A DNA stretch of 8,915 bases, from NCBI GenBank assembly GCA_015655225.1, contig JAATFK010000630.1:1-8915 (forward strand), read 5' to 3'. The notes beneath the pieces are model-generated. The model made no database searches, was not told the origin of the DNA, and saw only the letters and a program-made list of their open reading frames with translations. This stretch comes from Solirubrobacterales bacterium (GTDB lineage Bacteria > Actinomycetota > Thermoleophilia > Solirubrobacterales > Solirubrobacteraceae). Below, piece by piece: positions 1 through 5,673 of the stretch (the stretch's first letter is position 1; the number at the start of each line of letters is the position of its first letter). The position numbers were made by a program, and so were the translations under genes.

Positions 1-1052
1 CGACGCCGGCCGCCGCGAGCCCGGCCGCCGCCGGCGCGAGCCCCGCTGCCGCCAGACCGGCTGCGAGAGCGACGCCGGCCGCCGCGAGATCGTCCGCCGC
101 CGCCGCGAGACCCGCCGCCAGAAGACCGGCCGCCAGAAGACGCGCGGCGAGAAGACCGGCCGCCGCCAGACCCGCCCCGACCGCCGCCGCCGAGCCGACG
201 ACCGCGCCGACCAGTCCCGCGCCGACCGACGCGACCCCGGCGGTCGCGACCCCCGCCGACACGCAGGCCGCCGCTCCGACGACGGCGACCCCGGCCGCCG
301 CGCCGCGCTCCCGCGCGAGAAGAGTCGCCGCCAGAAGACCCGCCGCCAGACCGGCGACCAGAAGAGCCGCTGGAGCGAGAAGACCGGCGGCTGCCAGAAG
401 AGCCCCGAGAGCCGCCACCGCGAGACCCGCCGCCCCCGCGCCGGACGAGGCGAGAGCGGCGCGCGAGGCCGCGCGGGCGAACGCCGCCAGCCGTGCCGGC
501 GCGAGAGGCGCGAAGGCCGAGAACGACACGCTCAGCCAGATCGCGAGCGTGCTGAGAGAGCAGCTCGCGAAGGGCGTCTTCGAGCCGCTCAACCTCGTGA
601 TGCTCGCGAGCGAGCGGATCCAGGAGGCGCTCGACGAGGCGGTCGAGCGGGGCAGGCTGACCCGTGGCGACGCGAACGATCTCGTCGGCGAGCTGCTGCG
701 GCGCGGACGCCAGCAGACCGACGACGTGCTCGGCGACCTGCCGACGCTCCTCAGCAAGGGGATCGACCAGCTCGACGCGCTCAGCCGCAGAGTCGAGAGC
801 AAGGCCGCCTCGAGAGCGCGAGCGGCCGACTCGGTCGACCGTCTGATGCGCAGCGCCGACCGCGCCCGTCGCGCTGTCGGCGTCGGCCCGAGCTTCCCGA
901 TCCTCGCCTACGACGAGCTGTCGGTCGCGAGCGTCACCGCCCGCATCCCCGAGCTGTCGCCCGCCGAGCTGAGAAGAGTGCGCGACTACGAGGCCGCCAA
1001 CCAGAACCGGGCCTCGGTCCTCAGAGCGTTGGACAGAGCCCTCACCGCCTGA
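1..1052 (+). CDS. Phasin-like (PhaF/PHA-granule type) protein with Arg/Ala/Pro-rich histone-like N-terminal region; 5' end outside window
   Basis: The frame is open from base 3 to the TGA at 1050-1052, so the gene begins left of the window; GTG 549 is internal. Three parts are visible. Bases 3 to about 520 encode a low-complexity Ala/Pro/Arg region with RRPAA-like units, strongly basic and without aromatic residues, like the histone-H1-type tails of PhaF phasins but with Arg instead of Lys. About 520-850 encodes amphipathic helices (QLAKGVFEPLNLVMLASERI, then DEAVERGRLTRGDANDLVGE), resembling the phasin / PHA-synthesis-regulator domain. About 886-1049 carries a C-terminal domain with YDELSV (909-926), then LSPAELRRVRDYE and an NRASVLRAL ending, a pattern I recognise from actinobacterial phasin-like proteins. 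Inferred role: coating storage granules and/or tethering them to DNA through the basic region. In Pseudomonas PhaF the basic tail is C-terminal; here it precedes the helices. Arg codons in the repeat region are mostly AGA. The coding frame is secure; the function is moderate. Confidence 0.72.
   Translation, partial: TPAAASPAAAGASPAAARPAARATPAAARSSAAAARPAARRPAARRRAARRPAAARPAPTAAAEPTTAPTSPAPTDATPAVATPADTQAAAPTTATPAAAPRSRARRVAARRPAARPATRRAAGARRPAAARRAPRAATARPAAPAPDEARAAREAARANAASRAGARGAKAENDTLSQIASVLREQLAKGVFEPLNLVMLASERIQEALDEAVERGRLTRGDANDLVGELLRRGRQQTDDVLGDLPTLLSKGIDQLDALSRRVESKAASRARAADSVDRLMRSADRARRAVGVGPSFPILAYDELSVASVTARIPELSPAELRRVRDYEAANQNRASVLRALDRALTA
3..521 (+). repeat. Low-complexity Ala/Pro/Arg coding region, protamine/histone-like
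   Basis: In the frame of the phasin-like gene this stretch encodes almost only Ala, Pro, Arg and Thr, with a central Thr/Pro/Ala patch without Arg at about 183-305. By my count 26 of 32 Arg codons are AGA, often as AGA-AGA pairs after GCC-GCC. No stop interrupts the frame, so it is coding rather than a non-coding repeat. It is predicted to be disordered and to bind nucleic acid or polyanions. Confidence 0.75.
120..164 (+). repeat. Three tandem 15-bp units encoding RRPAA / RRRAA / RRPAA
   Basis: Units at 120-134, 135-149 and 150-164 each begin AGAAGA and encode five residues. The first and third are identical and the middle one differs at the last three codons. The 15-bp period is a plausible site for repeat-number variation by slippage. 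Confidence 0.7.
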
Positions 1053-1061
1053 GCCCCACCG

Positions 1062-1110
1062 GAGGAGCGTCGACTTTCGGTCGCTGAGCGACCAGAGGTT
1101 GACGCTCCTC
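1062..1110 (+). terminator. 49-nt extended hairpin, probable terminator of the phasin-like gene
   Basis: Bases 1062-1084 pair with 1088-1110 around a TGA loop with no bulge. There are 19 Watson-Crick pairs, three G-U pairs (1072/1100, 1075/1097, 1077/1095) and one C-A mismatch (1078/1094). It starts 9 nt after the phasin-like stop and ends 2 nt before the stop of the opposing peptidase gene. All three G-U pairs exist only in RNA copied as the plus strand and become A-C mismatches in the other. There is no T-tract, as is common for actinobacterial terminators. It could also be a copy of a dispersed palindromic (REP-like) element. Confidence 0.7.
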
Positions 1111-1112
1111 GG

Positions 1113-2609
1113 TCAGGTCGCCAGCCCGAGGTCGGCCAGCAGCACCCCGAAGTCCAGCTCCGCCCCGGTCAGCTCGCCGAGCAGCTCCTCGGCACTCAGC
1201 CGCTGGCCGTCGCGCCACAGCTCGCGCAGCGCGGCGCCGGCCGCCGGCTCGGCGAACCAGGCCGGGCCGAAGCGGCCCGCGAGCCACGCGCGCAGGTGCG
1301 TTTCGAGAGCCCACGCGCGCAGGTACGCGGCGACGTAGAAGCCGGGGTCGAGGTCCGACAGGTACGTCGCCGTCGGCCACGGCACGTGCACCGCCGCCGA
1401 CAGCTCCCGCGCGTAGGCGTCCGCGAGCGCAGCGTCGTCGGGCGGCGTCTCGGCGTGCGCGATCAGCTCGTAGGCGAGCTTCGCGCCGTAGCGCCGCAGG
1501 TAGACGAGCCGCGACGCGCGCGCGTGGGCCGCGAGCGCCCCGTCCTCGTCCTCGACGCCGAGGCGACGGCGCAGCCACTCGCCGTTCTCGACGAGGTGGT
1601 CGAAGAGGAAGGCGAACGCCTCCGTGACGGCGTTGTCGCCAAGATGGCGGTACTCGAACGGCAGCGCCGGGTCGACGGAGGCGAAGTGCTCCAGGTGGCC
1701 GCCCTCGTGCAGCAGCGCGGTGTAGTCGTCGCGGCCGCCGATCGGCGGGACGACGAGCCGCACGTCCTGCGGGACGCGCACCGCGACGACGAACGCGCGC
1801 GGCGACTTGCCGGGTCGCTGCTCCACGTCCACGTCGACGTTCGGCTGCGCCGCGAGGTCGATCCCGAGGCCGTCGAGCGTCGCGACGAAGCTCTCCATCA
1901 GCCGCTCCGGGGGGAAGTGCGCGTCGGCCTCGCGGAAGCGGAAGAGCCACGGCAGGTCGGCGCGCGTGAGGCGGTCGAGCCCGACGCCGACGGTGCGCGC
2001 GACGGCCGGCCCGACGAGCGTCTCCCACGCTCCTTCGGTCGCGGCCGTGAACGCGCCGGTCGAGCGCGCGAGGCGGTCGAGGTCGAGCCCCTTGAGCTGC
2101 TCGCACATCGCGCGGTAGCTCGGCCAGCCGAGCTCGGCGACGACCGCGCGTGTCTGCTCGCGCGCCTCGCGCAGGAGCGGGTTGAGCGCCGCCTCGGTCG
2201 CCGCGAGCCGCGCCGCCTCGATCGCGCCGCGACGGGTCGCGTCGGGCTCGTTCGCCTGCACGACGGCGGCCTCGCGGAAGCCGATCGAGGTGTCGCCGAC
2301 CTCGATCTCGAGGCTCGCCTCGCGCTGCGCCAGCTCGCCGTCGATCGCCTTCGTCTGGAGGCCGAGGCAGCCCTCGACGGCGAAGTCGAGCAGGAGCCGC
2401 AGCCGCCGCCGGTCGTCGTCGCCGAGCGCCGGCGCGTCGGCCTGCTCGCGCAGTCGCGCGACCGCGTCGAGGGAGAAGAGGGCCGCGTGGCGGTCGTAGA
2501 TCTCGTCGAGCGGCAGCTCGTCGGTGAGCCCCGCGAAGTGCCGGTGATAGGCGACGCCGTACTCGCCCAGAAAGGCCTCGGCGTCGGTTCGATATGCGGC
2601 GAGGTCCAT
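1113..2609 (-). CDS. Putative zinc metallopeptidase, M3-like gluzincin (HEGGH)
   Basis: This 498-residue cytoplasmic protein has no signal peptide or membrane segment. Residues 301-305 are HEGGH, and Glu330 lies in NAVTEAFAFLF, 25 residues after the second His. That is the His/His/Glu zinc layout of clan MA(E), with spacing like the M3 oligopeptidases. A C-terminal segment (DPGFYVAAYLRAWALE, about 421-436) resembles the M3 region with substrate-binding tyrosines (here Tyr425 and Tyr429). The N-terminal 290 residues are mainly helical with no motif I can name. It is shorter than typical M3 enzymes (about 600-700 residues) and closer in length to M32, but the M32 HES-type second motif is absent. 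Likely role: cleavage of oligopeptides in the cytosol. The ATG at 2609 follows a TAGGAT box 9 nt upstream, suggesting a leaderless message. No AGA arginine codons were noticed, unlike its neighbours. Exact family and substrate are uncertain. Confidence 0.8.
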   Translation of the reverse strand: MDLAAYRTDAEAFLGEYGVAYHRHFAGLTDELPLDEIYDRHAALFSLDAVARLREQADAPALGDDDRRRLRLLLDFAVEGCLGLQTKAIDGELAQREASLEIEVGDTSIGFREAAVVQANEPDATRRGAIEAARLAATEAALNPLLREAREQTRAVVAELGWPSYRAMCEQLKGLDLDRLARSTGAFTAATEGAWETLVGPAVARTVGVGLDRLTRADLPWLFRFREADAHFPPERLMESFVATLDGLGIDLAAQPNVDVDVEQRPGKSPRAFVVAVRVPQDVRLVVPPIGGRDDYTALLHEGGHLEHFASVDPALPFEYRHLGDNAVTEAFAFLFDHLVENGEWLRRRLGVEDEDGALAAHARASRLVYLRRYGAKLAYELIAHAETPPDDAALADAYARELSAAVHVPWPTATYLSDLDPGFYVAAYLRAWALETHLRAWLAGRFGPAWFAEPAAGAALRELWRDGQRLSAEELLGELTGAELDFGVLLADLGLAT

Positions 2610-2631
2610 GAGGCTGCCATCCTAGGGGGCG
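2610..2631. promoter_or_regulatory. 22-bp divergent intergenic region with overlapping -10-like boxes
   Basis: Only 22 bp separate the divergent peptidase and methyltransferase starts. On the minus strand, TAGGAT (2624-2619) fits the TANNNT -10 pattern and ends 9 nt before the peptidase ATG, which would put the transcript start at or beside the start codon. On the plus strand, CATCCT (2618-2623) lies almost on the same bases, 8 nt before the methyltransferase ATG, but fits less well. Neither gene has a well-spaced Shine-Dalgarno: the AGGGGG at 2624-2629 is only 2 nt from the plus-strand ATG. Leaderless expression of one or both genes is inferred. Confidence 0.4.
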
Positions 2632-3996
2632 ATGAGCACGACCACACGACCCAAGCGGCCCGAGCGCGACGCCGAGCTGGAGCTGACGATCGACTCCCTC
2701 GCGTTCGGCGGCAACGGCGTCGCGCGGCACGAGGGCTACGTCCTCTTCGTCCACGGGGCGATCCCCGGCGACCGCGTGCGTGCTCGCGTCACGAAGACGA
2801 GAAAGTTCTACGGCGAGGCGCTCACGCTCGACGTGCTGACGCCGAGCCCCGACCGCATCGAGCCGATCGCGAGACACCCCGGCGCGCCGTGGCAGGTGCT
2901 GCCCTACGAGCGCCAGCTGGAGATCAAGAGCGAGCAGGTCGACGAGGCGCTGCGGCGGATCGGCAAGCTCGGCGGCTTCGAGCTGGAGCCGATCGTCCCG
3001 GCGGTGCAGACGTGGCGCTACCGCAACAAGCTCGAGTACTCGTTCGGGACCGAGGGCACGGCCGAGAAGGGCGAGCTGATCTTCGGCTTCCACGCCCCCG
3101 GCCAGTGGGACCGGATCGACCGCATCGACGACTGCCTGCTCGCCTCCGAGCGCGGCAACCAGGTGCGCGACCAGGTGCTCGCGTGGTGCAAGGAGCAGGG
3201 GCTGGCGGCGTACGACCGCCGCACGCGGCGCGGCTTCCTGCGCAACCTCGTCGTGCGCGAGGGCCGGCGCACGGGGCAGATCCACATCCGCCTCGTGACG
3301 ATGCCGGGCGAGCTGGACGAGGAGTCGCTGGCGAACGCGATCGACTGCGACGGGATCACCTGGACGCGCTACGACGGCCTAGGCGAGACGACCGCCTCGG
3401 GCCACACGAAGATGATCTCCGGCGCCGAGCAGCTCGACGAGGAGCTGGGCGGGATGACGTTCAGAATCTCCCCGGGGGCGTTCTTCCAGACGAACACCGA
3501 GATGGCCGAGAAGCTCTACGCGGTCGCCGGCGAGTACGCCGCGCTGGCCGGCTTCGAGCGCGTCTACGACCTCTACTGCGGGATCGGGACGGTCGGCCTC
3601 TCGCTGGCGCCGCGCGCCGGTGAGATGTGGGGGCTGGAGCTGGTCGAGACGGCGGTCGCCGACGCCATCGTCAACGCGAAGCTGAACGAGATTGACAACG
3701 CGCGCTTCTTCGCCGGCGACGTGCGCGTCGCGCTGAGAGACCTGGTCGAGAAGGCGGGCACGCCCGACGTGGTCGTGGTCGACCCGCCGCGCGCCGGCCT
3801 GTCGGCCAGAATCGTGCGCCGCGTGATCGAGGCCTCGCCGAGAAGAATCGTCTACATCTCGTGCAACCCGACGACGCTGGCCCCGAACGCGGCCCAGCTG
3901 GTCGAGGCCGGCTACGTGCTCCGCCGCGTGCGCCCGGTCGACATGTTCCCGCAGACGCCGCACATCGAGTGCGTCGCGCTGCTGGAACGCGCGTAG
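2632..3996 (+). CDS. TRAM-domain SAM-dependent RNA m5U methyltransferase (RlmD/RumA-TrmA family)
   Basis: This 454-residue enzyme would transfer methyl from SAM to C5 of a uridine in rRNA or tRNA. A TRAM RNA-binding domain covers about residues 14-70 (FGGNGVARHEGYVLFVHG). The methyltransferase domain shows PGAFFQTN (281-288), the SAM motif DLYCGIGTVGL (313-323), DPPRAGL (384-390), the nucleophile Cys411 in ISCNPTTLA and the general base Glu446 in PQTPHIE. The architecture and length fit RlmD (23S U1939). However, the Fe-S segment that normally holds three or four cysteines before QHL.Y..Q reads HPGAPWQVLPYERQ (82-95) with no Cys. The only cysteines are 168, 186, 239, 316, 411 and 447. The start is well fixed: an in-frame TAG lies at 2623-2625, six bases upstream. 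Seven Arg codons are AGA. The family is certain; the target base is not, so no symbol is given. Confidence 0.93.
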   Translation: MSTTTRPKRPERDAELELTIDSLAFGGNGVARHEGYVLFVHGAIPGDRVRARVTKTRKFYGEALTLDVLTPSPDRIEPIARHPGAPWQVLPYERQLEIKSEQVDEALRRIGKLGGFELEPIVPAVQTWRYRNKLEYSFGTEGTAEKGELIFGFHAPGQWDRIDRIDDCLLASERGNQVRDQVLAWCKEQGLAAYDRRTRRGFLRNLVVREGRRTGQIHIRLVTMPGELDEESLANAIDCDGITWTRYDGLGETTASGHTKMISGAEQLDEELGGMTFRISPGAFFQTNTEMAEKLYAVAGEYAALAGFERVYDLYCGIGTVGLSLAPRAGEMWGLELVETAVADAIVNAKLNEIDNARFFAGDVRVALRDLVEKAGTPDVVVVDPPRAGLSARIVRRVIEASPRRIVYISCNPTTLAPNAAQLVEAGYVLRRVRPVDMFPQTPHIECVALLERA

Positions 3997-4005
3997 CCGA
4001 CCGAT

Positions 4006-4011
4006 TACCCT
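4006..4011 (+). promoter_or_regulatory. Possible -10 box (TACCCT) for the secreted-protein gene
   Basis: The 73-bp gap after the methyltransferase stop holds TACCCT, which fits TANNNT and would give a roughly 50-nt leader before the Shine-Dalgarno. I see no matching -35 element. Read-through from the methyltransferase gene is equally possible. Confidence 0.25.
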
Positions 4012-4058
4012 GCGTGCCGCCGGTCGCCGGGCCGGCCTCGACCCGACGTTCCCGCACG

Positions 4059-4064
4059 AAGGAG
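4059..4064 (+). promoter_or_regulatory. Shine-Dalgarno AAGGAG
   Basis: AAGGAG sits 5 nt before the ATG at 4070. It is the clearest ribosome binding site on the plus strand of the window and fixes the start of the secreted protein, whose signal peptide begins there. Confidence 0.75.
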
Positions 4065-4069
4065 CCTTC

Positions 4070-4717
4070 ATGCCCGCTGTCCGTTCCCGCCTCGCGCTCG
4101 TCGCGGCGGCCGTCGCGTCGTGCGCCGCGCTCGCCCTGCCCGCCGCCGCCGGCGCCTCGCAGCCTCCCGTCGCGAGAGCCGCCGCCACGACCACCTGCCC
4201 GCACTTCACGGTCGTCGCCAACGACCCGCTCGCCGGCTTCACCGCCGGCGTCTACCACCGCCTCAACTTCAGCCCGGTCGCCAGCCAGCTGACCTGCAAC
4301 CAGACCTACGACGTCCTCCGCAGCTACCTCTACGCGCCGTCGAGCCTCAAGGGCTGGACCGTCGGGAAGCTGGTCGGCTCGCTCAGCGGCGCGACCGGCA
4401 AGCGCTTCACGCAAAACGGCTCGAACGGGACGATCGGCTTCGACGTCTGGCGCCTGCGCAGCGACCCCCAGCCGCGCACGGTGACGAAGACGACGACCAC
4501 CACGGTTCCGGCCGGCAAGCAGAAGATCGTCCAGCTGACCTACCCGCTCGCCCAGCGTCCGTCGAAGATCAACTCGGGCTACAGCCCCGGCCTGATCGTC
4601 TACAGCTCCGGCTACACGACCGGCACCTCGACCGAGATCTACTGGGTCAACGTCCAGGCGCCCGCGAACGCGGCCGGCAAGGTCACCTTCACGACCACGA
4701 CGACCCTCCCGCAGTAG
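4070..4717 (+). CDS. Secreted protein of unknown function with two-cysteine mature domain
   Basis: I do not recognise this 215-residue protein. Residues 1-29 form a clear Sec signal peptide: Arg5 and Arg7, a hydrophobic Ala/Leu/Val core and a likely cut after AGA near residue 29, with no lipobox Cys at the cut. The mature part has only two cysteines (43 and 76), which could form a disulfide once exported. It is rich in Thr, Ser, Tyr and Asn, with alternating polar/hydrophobic segments (VTKTTTTTVPAG at about 138-149, KIVQLTYPL at 152-160, KVTFTTTTTLPQ at the C-terminus) that suggest a beta-sandwich. There is no transmembrane anchor or sorting signal, so it is probably released or loosely wall-associated. 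A good Shine-Dalgarno supports the start. It ends 7 bp from the stop of the opposing hydrolase gene. The coding call is strong; the function is unknown. Confidence 0.85.
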   Translation: MPAVRSRLALVAAAVASCAALALPAAAGASQPPVARAAATTTCPHFTVVANDPLAGFTAGVYHRLNFSPVASQLTCNQTYDVLRSYLYAPSSLKGWTVGKLVGSLSGATGKRFTQNGSNGTIGFDVWRLRSDPQPRTVTKTTTTTVPAGKQKIVQLTYPLAQRPSKINSGYSPGLIVYSSGYTTGTSTEIYWVNVQAPANAAGKVTFTTTTTLPQ

Positions 4718-4724
4718 CCGGCGA

Positions 4725-5546
4725 CTACGCGGCGGCGCGCGCGGCGGGCGTGCGCCGCCCGCGACGCGTGCCGCGCCCGCCGCGCTCGCCCAGCTCCGCG
4801 TCGCGGAAGCCGCGCAGCGCGTCGGCGATCGCGCGGTAGGCGCCGGCGTGCACGCCCATGCCGAGGTGGCTCGCGTCGATCTCGACGTGCTCGGCGCTCG
4901 GGTCCAGGCACGAGTGCCAGTCGACCACGCCGTCGTTGCGCGAGTAGATCGAGACGAAGCCGACGCCGTCGGCCAGCGGCGCCACCAGCTCGTCGCGCAG
5001 CGCCGCGCAGCAGTCGCCGTCGATGCAACCGGGGCCGAACAGCCCCGGCACCCCGAGCGCCCCGAGGCGGCCGACCAGCTCGACGTTCATCCGCACGAGC
5101 GGGTGGATCGCGAAGTGGTTGCGCAGCGGCGAGCCGAGCGTGACGATCCCGCTCACCAGCTCCGGCCGGCGCACCGCGAGCGTCCGCGCGAACGTGCCGC
5201 CGCGGCTCTGGCCGACGATCGTGACGCGCCGTCCGCCGCTCTCCTCCGAGAGCTGTTCGAGCCGCTGCTCCAGCCGCGTGACGGCCTCGCCGCCGCAGCC
5301 GACGTTCAGCCGCATGCCGGCGCCGCCGACGCGGTAGCCGGCGCGGCGCAGCCAGCTCGCCATCGTCGCGAGCGAGCGGTCGCCCGCGAGGTAGCCGGGG
5401 ATCAGAAGCACGGGCCGGCCGTTGCCGGCGGGGACGCCCGCGCCGCGGAAGACCGGGTCGAGGACGAGCGACGCGGCCTCGGCGGGCAGGCGTCCCTCGC
5501 GCCAGATCGGCGGCAGCGAGCGGAGGTTCAGTGACGGACGGTGCAT
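4725..5546 (-). CDS. Alpha/beta hydrolase, lipase/esterase-like
   Basis: This is a 273-residue serine hydrolase. Residues 46-56 (VLLIPGYLAGD) match the first core strand and oxyanion loop. The nucleophile elbow is GQSRG with Ser114. The acid is Asp205 or Asp209 in SRNDGVVDW, and His227 in ASHLGM completes the triad. The order and spacing fit the triacylglycerol-lipase/PGAP1-like part of the superfamily; the natural ester is unknown. Five cysteines (84, 174, 179, 180, 213) are unusual for this GC-rich neighbourhood, but no signal peptide is visible, so the protein is probably cytoplasmic. The C-terminus (about 253-273) is an Arg/Gly/Ala-rich tail likely to be disordered. The frame is open upstream to 5792, but ATG 5546 is preferred: the upstream extension is low-complexity Pro/Arg/Ser and overlaps the opposite gene's start. 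No convincing Shine-Dalgarno precedes it. Confidence 0.85.
   Translation of the reverse strand: MHRPSLNLRSLPPIWREGRLPAEAASLVLDPVFRGAGVPAGNGRPVLLIPGYLAGDRSLATMASWLRRAGYRVGGAGMRLNVGCGGEAVTRLEQRLEQLSEESGGRRVTIVGQSRGGTFARTLAVRRPELVSGIVTLGSPLRNHFAIHPLVRMNVELVGRLGALGVPGLFGPGCIDGDCCAALRDELVAPLADGVGFVSIYSRNDGVVDWHSCLDPSAEHVEIDASHLGMGVHAGAYRAIADALRGFRDAELGERGGRGTRRGRRTPAARAAA
4744..4762. terminator. GC-only hairpin between convergent genes (weak)
   Basis: GCGGGCG (4744-4750) and CGCCCGC (4756-4762) form a 7-bp stem with a 5-nt loop, just beyond the secreted-protein stop and inside the Arg-rich tail codons of the hydrolase. It could end plus-strand transcription, but such stems are expected by chance in sequence this rich in GC. 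Confidence 0.25.
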
Positions 5547-5560
5547 GAGAGGAGTACGGG

Positions 5561-5626
5561 CGCGGCGGGGAAACCGACTGCCCGGTCGGTGCACTCTGAC
5601 ACAGGACGGACCGCTCGCGGCGGGGA
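5561..5626. repeat. Pair of 11-bp direct repeats in a divergent intergenic region
   Basis: CGCGGCGGGGA occurs at 5561-5571 and again at 5616-5626, each followed by an (A)ACCG. The copies are 55 bp apart and lie between the divergent hydrolase and oxidoreductase starts. They could be paired binding sites; no regulator is encoded nearby. Confidence 0.35.
5573..5590. promoter_or_regulatory. Inverted repeat ACCGAC-N6-GTCGGT, possible operator
   Basis: There is a perfect 6-bp inverted repeat (5573-5578 and 5585-5590) with a 6-nt spacer, 27 bp upstream of the hydrolase ATG. Its size and dyad are typical of a dimeric repressor site, such as a TetR- or MarR-type regulator. It could instead be a short hairpin in the hydrolase leader. 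Confidence 0.4.
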
Positions 5627-5659
5627 ACCGGCGCGGCCTCACCGGCGCGTCACCGGCAC

Positions 5660-5665
5660 TAGACT
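5660..5665 (+). promoter_or_regulatory. -10 box TAGACT, leaderless-type, for the quinone oxidoreductase
   Basis: TAGACT fits TANNNT and lies 8 nt before the ATG at 5674, with no Shine-Dalgarno between. The message would start at or very near the start codon. This supports ATG 5674 over longer in-frame starts back to 5422. No good -35 is seen. Confidence 0.5.
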
Positions 5666-5673
5666 GCGGTCGC

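Noticed and set aside
1..480. Non-coding or CRISPR-like repeat array at the left edge
   Set aside because: Units are irregular, have no spacers, keep one reading frame throughout and translate to a coherent Ala/Pro/Arg region.
549..1052. Independent 167-residue gene starting at GTG 549
   Set aside because: The same frame is open without stops to the window edge and the upstream part has coding character, so 549 is internal.
1042..3285. 747-residue minus-strand open frame
   Set aside because: It is Arg/Ala-rich shadow translation crossing two real genes, with no recognisable motif.
1296..3623. 775-residue plus-strand open frame
   Set aside because: It is a shadow of the metallopeptidase and methyltransferase genes in GC-rich DNA.
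4491..4510. Microsatellite-like ACG/ACC run in the secreted-protein gene
   Set aside because: It is explained by consecutive Thr codons; the run is short and in frame.
5422..5673. N-terminal extension of the oxidoreductase to 5422
   Set aside because: The family begins at a MRAATI-type start, a -10 box lies just before ATG 5674, and the extension overlaps the hydrolase coding sequence.
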